A DNA stretch of 64,000 bases from Corallium rubrum (lineage: Eukaryota > Cnidaria > Anthozoa > Scleralcyonacea > Coralliidae): NCBI GenBank assembly GCA_964035015.1, contig OZ036004.1, positions 11,465,576 to 11,529,575 on the forward strand, written 5' to 3'. Positions 1 to 23,897 of the stretch are shown piece after piece (positions within the stretch are counted from its first letter, which is position 1; each line of letters starts with the position of its first letter). The notes below the pieces were generated by a model. It was not told the DNA's origin. It worked only from the letters and a program-made list of their open reading frames with translations, and ran no database searches. The translations under genes were made by a program, and so were the position numbers.

Positions 1-32
1 CGGTGTTAGCATAGCTTTATTTATTTATTTAT

Positions 33-68
<36 letters not shown>
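1..68. repeat. TTTA then TTAG microsatellite
   Basis: A short TTTA run (about 17-33) passes into TTAG/GTTA repeats up to 68. It is the left edge of a composite simple-repeat block; no coding content. Confidence 0.9.
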
Positions 69-69
<1 letters not shown>

Positions 70-236
70 CGGTCGGTCGGTCGGTCGGTCGGTCGGTCGG
101 TCGGTCGGTCGGTCGGTCGGTCGGTCGGTCGGTCGGTCGGTCGGTCGGTCGGTCGGTCGGTCGGTCGGTCGGTCGGTCGGTCGGTCGGTCGGTCGGTCGG
201 TCGGTCGGTCGGTCGGTCGGTCGGTCGGTCGGTCGG
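69..236. repeat. (TCGG)n microsatellite, 42 copies
   Basis: 168 bp of perfect TCGG tetramers, GC-rich within an AT-rich genome. It abuts a 20-mer array whose unit contains the same tetramer, so the two probably share an origin. Confidence 0.95.
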
Positions 237-1076
237 TCAGTCTGTCATTAAGTCGGTCAGTCTGTCATTAAGTCGGTCAGTCTGTCATTAAGTCGGTCAG
301 TCTGTCATTAAGTCGGTCAGTCTGTCATTAAGTCGGTCAGTCTGTCATTAAGTCGGTCAGTCTGTCATTAAGTCGGTCAGTCTGTCATTAAGTCGGTCAG
401 TCTGTCATTAAGTCGGTCAGTCTGTCATTAAGTCGGTCAGTCTGTCATTAAGTCGGTCAGTCTGTCATTAAGTCGGTCAGTCTGTCATTAAGTCGGTCAG
501 TCTGTCATTAAGTCGGTCAGTCTGTCATTAAGTCGGTCAGTCTGTCATTAAGTCGGTCAGTCTGTCATTAAGTCGGTCAGTCTGTCATTAAGTCGGTCAG
601 TCTGTCATTAAGTCGGTCAGTCTGTCATTAAGTCGGTCAGTCTGTCATTAAGTCGGTCAGTCTGTCATTAAGTCGGTCAGTCTGTCATTAAGTCGGTCAG
701 TCTGTCATTAAGTCGGTCAGTCTGTCATTAAGTCGGTCAGTCTGTCATTAAGTCGGTCAGTCTGTCATTAAGTCGGTCAGTCTGTCATTAAGTCGGTCAG
801 TCTGTCATTAAGTCGGTCAGTCTGTCATTAAGTCGGTCAGTCTGTCATTAAGTCGGTCAGTCTGTCATTAAGTCGGTCAGTCTGTCATTAAGTCGGTCAG
901 TCTGTCATTAAGTCGGTCAGTCTGTCATTAAGTCGGTCAGTCTGTCATTAAGTCGGTCAGTCTGTCATTAAGTCGGTCAGTCTGTCATTAAGTCGGTCAG
1001 TCTGTCATTAAGTCGGTCAGTCTGTCATTAAGTCGGTCAGTCTGTCATTAAGTCGGTCAGTCTGTCATTAAGTCAG
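237..1076. repeat. 20-bp tandem repeat, about 42 copies
   Basis: The unit TCAGTCTGTCATTAAGTCGG repeats about 42 times with almost no divergence; only the last copy changes (TCGG to TCAG). The unit parses as five tetramers (TCAG TCTG TCAT TAAG TCGG), so it looks like a higher-order repeat grown from a degenerate tetranucleotide array. Confidence 0.95.
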
Positions 1077-1248
1077 TCAGTCAGTCAGTCAGTCAGTCAG
1101 TCAGTCAGTCAGTCAGTCAGTCAGTCAGTCAGTCAGTCAGTCAGTCAGTCAGTCAGTCAGTCAGTCAGTCAGTCAGTCAGTTAGTTTAGTTAGTTAGTTA
1201 GTTAGTTTAGTTAGTTAGTTAGTTAGTTTAGTTAGTTAGTTAGTTAGT

Positions 1249-1295
<47 letters not shown>

Positions 1296-1317
1296 TCTAT
1301 TTATTTATTTATTTATT
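1073..1317. repeat. (TCAG)n, TTAG and TTTA microsatellites
   Basis: TCAG tetramers to 1180, then TTAG with a periodic extra T (TTTAG) giving a roughly 21-bp super-period, then TTTA to 1317. It continues the composite block. Confidence 0.9.
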
Positions 1318-1700
<383 letters not shown>

Positions 1701-1766
1701 TTATGCAAACATGTTTGCATAATTTTGGTACGAGTCCAATCAAGGATTTTATTCATACATGCATGT

Positions 1767-1900
1767 TATTTATTTATTTATTTATTCATTCATTCATTCA
1801 TTCATTCATTCATTCATTCATTCATTCATTCATTCATTCATTCATTCATTCATTCATTCATTCATTCATTCATTCATTCATTCATTCATTCATTTATTTA
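1767..1900. repeat. (TTTA)/(TTCA)n microsatellite
   Basis: TTTA tetramers, about 27 TTCA tetramers (1785-1893), then TTTA again. It ends at the TTCACAG acceptor of the first XPC exon in the window and forms that exon's polypyrimidine region. Confidence 0.95.
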
Positions 1901-1907
1901 TTCACAG

Positions 1908-14499
<12,592 letters not shown>

Positions 14500-15770
14500 A
14501 AATGCTGAAGACTGGGTATTCGAGGAACCTTTGCTGGTCACTGGTTTTTGCCTAAGAAAATTTCTATCGGTTTTTTGGGGTAATTACATCCACCTTACAT
14601 GCACCATAAATCTCTACAATGGAATACAGTGTTAAAATTCTGAAGACTTCATGGATACGAGGGATCTTTTCTGTACACTGGTTTTTGTCCAAGAAAAATA
14701 TTTACAGGGATTCGTTTCGTTTATTACAATCGCGTCACATCCACCAAATCTTTCTACAGTAGAATTACACTGTTGAAATTTTGAAGACTTTATGGATACG
14801 AGGCGTCGTTTCTGGCCATTGGTTTTGGTCAACACAATTTTTTATTGGGTTCGTTTCATTATTGCTGTCTCTACATAAGTCTTTACAATGGAATTGCGTT
14901 GTTGAAATTCTGAAGACTTCAATGAATACGAGGCGCCTATGTTGGCCACTGGTTTTGGTCAACAAATATTGTGTGGGTTTCATTTTGTTATCACAGCCAC
15001 ATTATATATTTCATAAGTCTCTAAAATGGAATTGCACTGTTGAAATTCTAACGACTTCAATGGTTATGAGGCACCTTTGTTGACCAGGGGTTTTTTTAAG
15101 AAAAATTTAGAACTGCACATTTTGTCATACTGACACAACATGTCATAGCATGAAATTCAACTCGCGCAAATGGCACAATTTTTTTCTTATTAATAAACTT
15201 TCATTAACTCATTCTCATCCGTACAAATACGAACGATGACTTTAGTATTTCAGTTTGTCTAGTAATGTCAGGTGCTTTAAATAGAAAGCTGTTACGACAA
15301 TAAGACAGAATTCGCAGATATTCATATTAAATACCGCTTGTGCGAAAAGGCAAGGAAATCTCAAATGTCAACAAAAACTATATTTGTTAAGTTTGCTATG
15401 AGAAAATAAATATTTTGGTACTGCTTTTGTTATTGAAGCTATATGTATTCCATTTATACCTTCGATTACTTTAGTTTTCTACAATAAATATCCATATCCT
15501 GAAAGTTCGTATTTTTTTCAACTGCACAAAATTTTTTTTAGAGTTGCACAAATTGATTTAGAACTGCACGTTAAAAAAACCCCTGTTGTTGACTACTGGT
15601 TTTGGTCAACAAATATTGTATGGGTTTCATTTCGTTATTACATCCACCCTACATGTATCATAAGTCAATGGAGTTGCATTGTTGAAATTCTAACGACTTC
15701 AATGGATACGAGGCACCCTTGTTGACCACTGGCTTTAGTCAGGAAAGAAGTTAATTGGGGTTTTACTTAA
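14500..15770 (+). repeat. About 135-bp minisatellite, 6 copies, split by a hAT element
   Basis: Degenerate unit containing CAATGGAATTGCACTGTTG, AAATTCTGAAGACTTCAATG, GATACGAGGC and GGCCACTGGTTTTGGTCAAC. Anchor positions 14505, 14641, 14782, 14913, 15050 and 15691 give a period of 131-141 bp once the 509-bp insertion is removed. The first copy begins at the XPC stop codon, so the repeat probably forms the 3' UTR or immediate downstream flank. Confidence 0.85.
15085..15585. mobile_element. Non-autonomous hAT element with intact 8-bp TSD
   Basis: Perfect 15-bp inverted termini CAGGGGTTTTTTTAA and TTAAAAAAACCCCTG, flanked by the direct duplication TTGTTGAC (15077-15084 and 15586-15593). Subterminal TTTAGAACTGCAC occurs inverted near both ends. 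501 bp, no coding frame. It interrupts one unit of the 135-bp minisatellite. Confidence 0.95.
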
Positions 15771-16281
15771 TTATTACAGCTAAAAAAGTGGGGGGGGGGG
15801 GGGGGGGGGGCAAACATATTCTGCCTCCCACCACCACCACCACCAAAAAAAGGGGGGGCGGCCCCCCCGCTTCCGACGCCCCTGGATGCAACGATGACTG
15901 TCATTGGTTGGTTTGTGGTCACATGACCTTAGCTAAATTTCAATGTCTACCGAGCGGGCAATAATTGAGAACTTATTGCCTGCCTGGACAATAAGTTTTC
16001 AATTGTTGCCCGCTAGAACTTTGAACTCTTCACGGTATCCGATAAACAAAAGCTTCTTTGGTACGAAAAAAAGAATATTTATAGGTTATCAAAGCATGTG
16101 AAGATTAACTGGAGAAATGTATTGCTGTTCTTTTGTTCTGAGACTCATATTTGTTTGGTTGAAGTGAAATTATGGGCCAGGCAAAGTGTTTTGGTAAGTC
16201 TTTAATAGAATTTGTCTTTTGTGTACTTTCCTTTGATAAACGTCGAAATTATTCAGCGAAACTCAAGCTATATAACAAAAT
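15771..16281. other. Homopolymer G and unassigned sequence
   Basis: G homopolymer at 15789-15810, CCA repeats and a G7/C7 stretch, then a lone hAT-like right terminus (CGACGCCCCTG ending 15884) with no partner. Inverted TTGCCCGC..CAATAATTGAGAACTTATTG type sequence follows near 15950-16010. No gene seen. Confidence 0.5.
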
Positions 16282-16394
16282 ACTTAATGTCTGCTCCCTC
16301 GGGAAACAGTTAGTTTTGTTTTCCCTCTAGTCTCGATGTTTCCCTCGACGAAATATCAAGACTCTCGGAAAAACAAAACTGTTTCACATTAAGT
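16282..16394. mobile_element. Small palindromic element
   Basis: Arms ACTTAATGT/ACATTAAGT with inner GAAACAGTTAGTTTTGTTTT and its near-complement AAAACAAAACTGTTTC. 113 bp. Confidence 0.75.
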
Positions 16395-16558
16395 GTATAA
16401 TATATATAACTATTTCAACTTTACGGACCAGTCAGAACTCAAGATATTACCGACAAAGCTTTTTACTTCATAATACGCTGATACAGTCTACAGTTTTCGG
16501 CCGTTGAGAAAGATCCTATAAAATAACATGTATACTACGCGAGCCCTGATTGGTCAAT

Positions 16559-16832
16559 TGCCGTGTTTGGATCAGAGTATCCAAACACGGAAAATTCCCG
16601 CTAAAACGGTTTTTTTTGAAAATGTTGGACAGTATATCATATTCACTTGTGATTATTTTATAAAAGAAATACCAAATGTTTTTTTCCGTGTTTGGAGACT
16701 CTTATCCAAACACTTGGGAAATTGCTCGACTTTCGAAAAGCTAAAAACACTCGCCTACGGCTCGTGTTTTGTTACGCTTTTCTCCAGTCTCGCAATTTCC
16801 CGCGTGTTTGGATCAGAGTATCCAAACACGGA
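16559..16832. repeat. Thrice-repeated 30-bp cruciform motif
   Basis: Arms CCGTGTTTGG and CCAAACACGG around a 10-bp centre ATCAGAGTAT occur at about 16561-16590 and 16802-16831. A diverged form (centre AGACTCTTAT, right arm CCAAACACTTGG) lies at 16687-16717. The motifs are 115-125 bp apart, bracketing AAATACCAAATG-type inverted sequence. Confidence 0.8.
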
Positions 16833-16853
16833 AAACCATTTGGTATTTCTTTA

Positions 16854-17172
16854 TTTACAGTCAAAATGGAAATACCTTCCCACCTGTGCTTCTGTAGTTT
16901 GTTGTGTATTTCTGTAGCTGCTACAGAAACGTGAGAAAAATCTAGCGATAAAAGTCGCTTATTCTTGATTTATATTTGTTTAGTGTTGGTATCGATTTGG
17001 GAGAAACATTCGTTATATTATGATTAAATTCTATGAAAAATAAATTATACTTTTTATTCACATTTTTCAACAAAAAATTTTCCTCACGCTTCAGTAGCGG
17101 CTACAGAAATACAGTAATACACAACAAACTACAGAAGCGGAAGTGGGAACGTATTTCCATTTTGACTGTAAA
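16854..17172. mobile_element. Palindromic MITE, 319 bp
   Basis: Arms TTTACAGTCAAAATGGAAAT and ATTTCCATTTTGACTGTAAA. About 95 bp of each side match, including GCTTCTGTAGTTTGTTGTGT and its complement. The spacer is AT-rich. Confidence 0.88.
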
Positions 17173-19283
17173 ACTAGGAGTGAGGTATGCACTGTGTATG
17201 TGTCTACAGATTTAAAGATGCTGCGTGTCGCACGGTGTAATTTTTTCGTGAAATAGCAATGGTAATTTTCACGAGGAGTGTTACACGGTACAGATGTGTA
17301 TAATTCGTGAAATTTGTCACGCAACGGTATTTCAGTGTATGAGGCTGCCGCGCAAAACCCGTAACGCCTTGTGAATGAGTTTACTGGTTGGCTTAATTGA
17401 CGAAACATATATTAGTCAGTGATAGAAACATCCGTGCATGATTGCGTAAACGGAACCTATAGACACAAAAATTGAGAGATGAGATCAGTGGTACCGTAGA
17501 ATTCCGAAAGTAACGTTGAATTTATGACACTTCTAAAATTTCCCGAACGTAGCGCTCCCCCCCCCCCCCCCCTCCCCCGAAAGTAGCGGCCGGCGCATTT
17601 TTGCGTCTACGTTGCTATAGCAACGTAGACGTTATGTACCCGTAAAAACCTATCTGGGTATTGTCACTTTTGTGACGTCATAGTTTCCTCGATCAGATTC
17701 ATCGGCGCGCGAAACGTTCGCAGCGAATTACATAGCCAATATAAGCGAAGGTGTGCCGATGTTTTCCGATGTAGCTATGTGTGTAATGTGATTTAGTGAA
17801 TATGGCGTCGACTGCTTTCTGCTTCATTGCTTCGTCCATCTGTCTACGAACGATTGAATCATTGAAAACGAGTTGTTTCTTTTGATTTCGGAAAGATTTT
17901 ATCAAGGTAAGGAAGTAATTATAACTTAAACTGTGTCACATCAACGTTCATCTCTATGGAACTTGTGGAAACATGATGTAAATTGTAAAATTGCCTGTTG
18001 TACTGGGCTATCTTTTAGGTTGTAATATATCATCAGACTGGTGGTTTAAAAGGAAATATCTATTTGCAGTTGTTTTACTTTTAACTCAAGGCATTTTGTC
18101 CTCAACGTTACTGTAAGCCCGACAGTTACAGACAAAACAGTTTCCCTGATTCATTTTACTCTAAAAGCCATTGTGCGTTAATATGCGTCAAAATAGTATA
18201 CACTGTACTGTAAGCTTATATTTTATTAAATGTGCAACTGTATTGCTATAAAGCAGTCCAACCAAGCGATCCATTTCTTCAAAAATGGAATCATAATAGC
18301 TTGTGACAGTTGTTGCACAGGGACCACTGTGTTAGTGGTGACATTCTGATCAGACGTTATCTGTGTAGTGAATTATCGCATAACTCAAACTAAACAAACT
18401 TAACAAATTATTAAGTGAAGTGTGTTTAGTATATACATGCAGTACATTTAAGCTTGTAAATGTACCGCATGCACTACATGTATACGTACATGTACAACTC
18501 ATCAGATCACATTAACTACATCTCATATGCAAATGCTACCAGTCATTAGAAAGTTGCAGGTTTGAATCCTGTCTGGGGCTCAGAAATTTTTTCTGAGTAA
18601 TTGAGCTTGACAAATGTCCAAATGTCTGTTATATACTGTGTAAGTATGTTGCATTATTACTGAGGAAAGTAACTAACATTGAGGAAAATCCTGGATCCAT
18701 TGTTTATGTAATTGACCGAGGTCAAAAATCTGCCAGTTTCAGTAATTTAGTGAGGGCAAACAATCTGTGATATGCAGACAGGATGTAACCAGTATGTAAC
18801 TTATGACAGTATTACTTCTGCATGTGTATACACATAGTAGAAAATTCTCATGCTAAACTAGTCAAATATCAACAAACATTCTGAAAAGTTCTTAATATGT
18901 ATTTTAGCAAATTAAATTGGCTATTTCCTGATTTGGTATATTTCTATGTGCTCTGTTATATTAATTACACATTTACACTGCCTATCAGTGTCTGAGGATT
19001 ATTGCAACCAAAGGCCCATTCACATGATCTGATTAACTGGACTCAATTTTCCTCCTGGTGCATGTGATGTGGATTTACTTAATATACAGGTAGTAGTCAG
19101 TCAGTTATGTCTTATCACAATTACTATACATGTAGTTGTCATTAAATGACATGTATCATGAGAAAAATCAGATTATGTCAATAGATACATCACCATCATA
19201 TTGGTTGATTTTTTGCTTGGCATACACTGTTGACACACAGTCACCATCATGTGTTTGTTTTAGCAAGATGACGTCCAATGTCA
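17173..19283. other. Non-coding stretch, no recognised gene
   Basis: Contains a C-rich homopolymer (17556-17578), a perfect 28-bp palindrome at 17604-17631, and a CpG-richer patch at 17690-17920 with a possible but unsupported donor GTAAGG at 17908. A lone B-box-like GGTTTGAATCC (about 18560) also occurs. Otherwise AT-rich, with no exon I can defend. Confidence 0.4.
17604..17631. repeat. Perfect 28-bp palindrome
   Basis: CGTCTACGTTGCTA joined directly to its reverse complement, with no spacer. Could be the centre of a decayed MITE. Confidence 0.85.
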
Positions 19284-19292
19284 CGTGATTGC

Positions 19293-20841
19293 TAGCCTGC
19301 TGGCAGGCCCTCCTGTTGCTGTGCAATGTGGGCCTGCAACAAAGCATGATGTTTTTTCGTCACTCGCGACCGTCAGAGGCCGCATATTTCTATTGGGCGA
19401 ATTTGGCGGCCGCGAGTTTCTATTGGTCGAACAAAATTAATGCAGAATAAATTATTTTTAAAGTTATTGTTTACGGACTTCAACAATGCATGGAGTGAGA
19501 CATATTTCAACAAGACGGCTATTAAAGACGCCGTAGCTCTTAATATTTTTAAAACATCGCTGTGGAACAAAAGAAAAGAAATAGGGAAATAGCAAAGTAG
19601 ATCTGGGTTGAAACTCCATGAATCTCTGAAAGTCTGTCAGTGTCTGGCTTTTAAAATAATACAGAAGCAAGTGTCATCACTTTCATCACAAATCGAGCCC
19701 CGTGTGTCGCCTTGACTCAATAATAATGTGCCGTTCAAAACGTCAAAACATATTAATAAGAGGAGATTACACATTCACTTAATTCGTGTAATAAAGATTA
19801 TTGCTGAATGAGGTAAGCTCTTTTTCAAACGAGGTTTCTTTCTGCCATTAATAAATGTCTGCTATTGTCTGGAACTTTATAATTGATATATTATCCAATT
19901 TGTGCGTCAGTGTGTCTAGTATTATTTATATTATCGAAGCCGACTGGCTCGAGGCTACCAGTTATTCAGTTCAGAATGACCCAGTTTTTTAACTCAACAG
20001 CCAGAAGGAAAGTCTTGCTAAATTTGATGAAAACACTTGAATTTCTGAACTATTAATGTCGCCGTTTAGACTATAATGATACGCACCTGGTTCTATATGT
20101 CGGCTTACCGGCTATCTTTGAAAGCGTCTGAAAGTGTCTATATGTTCATTTAAGTTAGGTTTTCGCACCTTCCCTAGCTACGAAGGAGCGTAACTCATTT
20201 CATGTTCGTTCATATACAGCAGTTCGTAAAAGTCTTCGTTTTGACCTCTTGCAACTTGCACATTTACACGAGAAGCGCTATCTTGACGATATTCTGTCGC
20301 CATCACCTGCATCAGTGAATGCCGTTCAGTGAATCACAAACACCTAATCTCGGACAACGATTTGTCAATGTTTCTGTACAAAATCAAAGTTATGTTCGTC
20401 TTCCACAAATTAGAGATAGCAAACTTATAAAGCTAAGATCTGAGGTTGTCATGACCCAATCTTTAAAGTACATTCAATTTGATTCAAACTGAGACGTTTA
20501 TAGCATGCATCGCTAAACTGTTTCGCTACATGTTTTTAGTCTAAAGTTGAATATTTTGAACTCCTAACTACATACCCGATAATCGTTAGATGCGTTACAT
20601 TGCTTCTGGCTTTCTTATAAACAGATTTTGAGTTTCCAGTAACGAGTATAGTTGTAGTGTGAAATTTACATCTTCGGATTGTGCTTTGAATGAGGGTTTT
20701 TACACAGACTTCCGGAAGAATGTGATTGGTTTGATTCGCGACATTTGCATATTAATTAAGTGGGCGTTATCGATTTACCCCTAGGATTGTTGCAGGCTCT
20801 CATTTCACAGCGCCGCGTTGAGAGAGCCTGCTCGCAGGCTA
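19293..20841. mobile_element. Mutator-like (MULE) non-autonomous element with 9-bp TSD
   Basis: Ends TAGCCTGCTGGCAGGC at the left and, in reverse complement, TAGCCTGCGAGCAGGC at the right. Each is followed about 25 bp inward by GCCTGCAACAA, so both termini fold into hairpins. The 9-bp direct duplication CGTGATTGC flanks it exactly (19284-19292, 20842-20850). A 9-bp duplication points to the Mutator superfamily. No transposase frame in 1,549 bp. Confidence 0.85.
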
Positions 20842-20850
20842 CGTGATTGC

Positions 20851-22685
20851 AAACGATGTACACTGTAGCCCTAAACGTAGACGCATGTACGCATTGCGTA
20901 CCTATTTTTTTAATGTTTCAAATACATGTCCAACAAAAAAGTAATGTTCGTATTAAAACTTAACAATCAACTTAAAGCTAGTAATATATGGTTTTTAGAT
21001 TATCGACATTTTTGTTCGACGAAAGCACGTGTTTGCCGGCTTTAATTTTTCAATATTTACAACGTGACAACGTGTTCTCCCTTTATGCTACCATCGCCGC
21101 TTGTTAATTACAGAATCATCTTCAGAAAAAGTTACATGAAAATAGGACTAATGTAGTAAATAAATAGTTACTGATGAACGGAGACGTTTGATATTTCTTC
21201 CTAACATTTCAACCATCCGAAAGCAGCGGCCCCTGTTGCACTTTTCTACTCCGCGACGAAGTAGTTGCGCTTCTGCTGGTTCAAAACCACAATGCCTGGG
21301 GACTGTATCTATCGCTATCTCGATCTTAGAATCACGCACAGCTTTCGACTTAGTTCAATATCTTACGTTTAATACAAAACCTTCTCTGTAACTCGCTAGC
21401 ATACTGTTCGCTAGTCAAGTTCTAGTGACAACTGACATTCAATCCTATAAACTAGACTTACGACGGCGTCGCCCGGAAGCTCCACGTTCAGTGTCACTCT
21501 CAGATCAAAGTTCACAAGTATCACCTTACTACATATTACAAACCTTGACCATAATAATATAAAACTAATTCAGAATAATTACTCGGGCTACCGCAGGTAG
21601 CGAGTCTAGGTTTCGGCTTTGTTATTATTTTTTGCGTTTTAGTCTTAGTCTCCCGGCCGCGCGAAATTGCCGTAATGGCCGCCGCTTTGCGAAATCGAGG
21701 TTTGGCGAGTTGTTTCTTTTGAACCAAGCTTTCATTGCCATTTTATCGATGTTTTTGAGTACTAGCAAGACATTTCACTGTTTCTCAGTTGTTTACGTGT
21801 TGGCTATCGACTGGCTGTCGATCAAAAATAAGGCCGAAATGCGGTGGCGGAGTGGCGGACCTTGGCTACGTCTAATGACCCACTGATCTGTGCTATGACC
21901 TTTGTCTGAGCAATCAGGACGTGTTCGAGCAACGAGGAATCAATCTCTATCTCTCGGCGATACTATACATTGTATGGCCGTTTTATCAAAACTCGCCAGG
22001 ATCTGTTGAAGTAAGGGTAAGCTGTCTCGTTATTTCTATTGGTACACTAGTGAGTGAGCTTTCTCGTCTCGGATGTGTTTTGTTTGTTCACAGACATAGT
22101 TATTGGGCAGTAATGTCGCTGGCAAGTATCTTGATATTATTATATACACTTACAATCGCACACGCCGTTCATTAAGTGAACTTGCGTGTAATAAGGCGAA
22201 GAGACTTGACATATTGATGTACATGTGTGGAAATAATACTTTCTTTCTTTGCTTTCCTGATGTCTGATCACTCGTCTCGGATGTGTTCTGTGTGTTCACA
22301 GACATAGTTATTGGTTAGTAATGTCGGTGGCAAGTATCTTGATATTATATACACTTACAACTCGACATATGAGCGCTGTATACATGTGTGGGAATATGTT
22401 AATAAATACAGCCATCGTGTTTTGTTATTTGCAAATTGTGTTTTCTATCGGAGAATTGGATTGCGTTTTGACTTTTGTCTGTGACCAATGTGTTTAATAG
22501 ACGTTAGACCTTAGCACTGCATAGCACTGTGATTTTGCAGTAGCCCGAGTGAACGCCTGACCAGGCGTCTTGTTAATAACTAAAATACATAATTAAGATT
22601 ACAAACATTCGACACAGACCCCAAGGGCTGCTAAATCCGAAAGTAGCTGGATTTTCACTTGGCGTAAAATGTCGCGCGCTCGACT
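20851..22685. other. Non-coding stretch, no recognised gene
   Basis: Begins with dispersed motif copy 2 (20884-20911). Short open frames on both strands at 21148-21391 and 21536-21886 have no recognisable domain. A roughly 85-bp direct duplication is at 22065-22150 and 22270-22350 (CTCGTCTCGGATGTGTT, ACAGACATAGTTATTGG, GGCAAGTATCTTGATATTAT). Confidence 0.45.
20884..20911. repeat. Dispersed GTACGCANTGCGTACCTATTTTT motif, copy 2
   Basis: GCATGTACGCATTGCGTACC followed by TATTTTTTT. Lies 34 bp beyond the Mutator-like element. Confidence 0.8.
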
Positions 22686-23632
22686 TTTTTGCGGATACTG
22701 GTTGCTAAACCATAATCCGCTATGTCATGAGCGCGGATGTGTGTGTGTGTGTGTGTGTGTGTGTGAGAATGTTTTCGTCAATCACGTGATCAACGCAGAC
22801 CAATAGTAATAGTCCGAATCAGCATACTTCAGAAGTCTTATTTATATGTCAGAAGGGTTTACGAACGTGAACACGAACAAAGAATGGGAGATAAATGTTG
22901 AGTTTTGTTTCAGGTAATGAACATTTGCACGCAATCACAAGACGCCAAGAAATATGATGACAAGTCGACAGCTCACAGTGGGCTACTGGTCTGTCCGTAT
23001 AAATTTGAACGTTTTTGAGAATTTTTGCGGATAGTCTGGTTTCGAAACAATATGTATTTCAGCATTTTAATACATTTTTATGCATGCATGTATGTATGTG
23101 TATATGTATGTACTGTTGTTTTATACTATAAATACAAGCGCGCGGTGACTGCACATTTACATGCCATACTTTCTCGTATTCAATACAGCATTACCTAATA
23201 AAACCATACAAGTTGTTACTATAATAATTCCGGAACGCATTTCGACTTTGTCGCCTAAACGACAAGCTTTCCAAGGACGAAGAAACAGTGCATGTGAGCG
23301 CTTGTTTGGCTTCGGATTAAAGATCTTTCTGAAATCTGAATGCCCTTTTAACTATTAAATGTTTCAAGTGTTTACGTGTTTATAAGCGCTCGACCAAGAT
23401 GTTTTAGCTATAGGTTTACACGCAGAAATCCACCGTGCTTGGCTTTATTTATGTTACATGTAGACGTATGCAATACCCATTCAAAAAACGCGTTGAACAT
23501 CGATTTATTGAGACGCATGAATGCATATGTTACCAGAGTCTAAAACATAGACATATATAAAACATAAAAAATATCATATTCTTTAACAATGCGATTAGCG
23601 TCCGCGTTTCCTGTTTTTGCCGATTTACCAAA
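22686..23632. repeat. Segmental tandem duplication, copy A
   Basis: Shares with copy B, in order: TTTTGCGGATACTGGTTGCT, GTTTTCGTCAATCACGTGAT, GCATACTTCAGAAGTCTT, GCACGCAATCACAAGACGCC, GCGCGCGGT, CCTTTTAACTA, TGTTACCAGAGTCTAA and ACAATGCGATT. Contains a TG microsatellite (22739-22766) absent from copy B. No coding content. Confidence 0.85.
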
Positions 23633-23897
23633 CTTTACACTCGAGCGAAATTAAAGCGATGTAAGTATCATATTTTAATGCGATTATAGGCACCGCGTTT
23701 CATGTTTTTTTTTCCTGTTCACAAAACTGAACAGTTAACATGTCCAGGGGAAAACAAGCTGTAATGACGTCGCAAAAATAAATCAAGTCAACATAGGTTA
23801 TGCTGTGCCAAAAGCTGCTTGCCGCCAAGATTACAAAAAGAACAAACAGCAGGTTGAACAATAAATAAAACTATTATGTAAATCCACTTAACGTGCG

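Noticed and set aside
15874-15884. hAT-like right terminus CGACGCCCCTG
   Set aside because: No matching left terminus or duplication of GATGCAAC upstream; at most a fragment.
17699-17905. 68-codon minus-strand frame or a plus-strand first exon with donor at 17908
   Set aside because: CpG-richer and possibly a promoter or first exon, but no domain and no partner exon found.
18545-18590. tRNA gene suggested by GGTTTGAATCC
   Set aside because: No A-box and no pairing acceptor stem; probably a SINE remnant.
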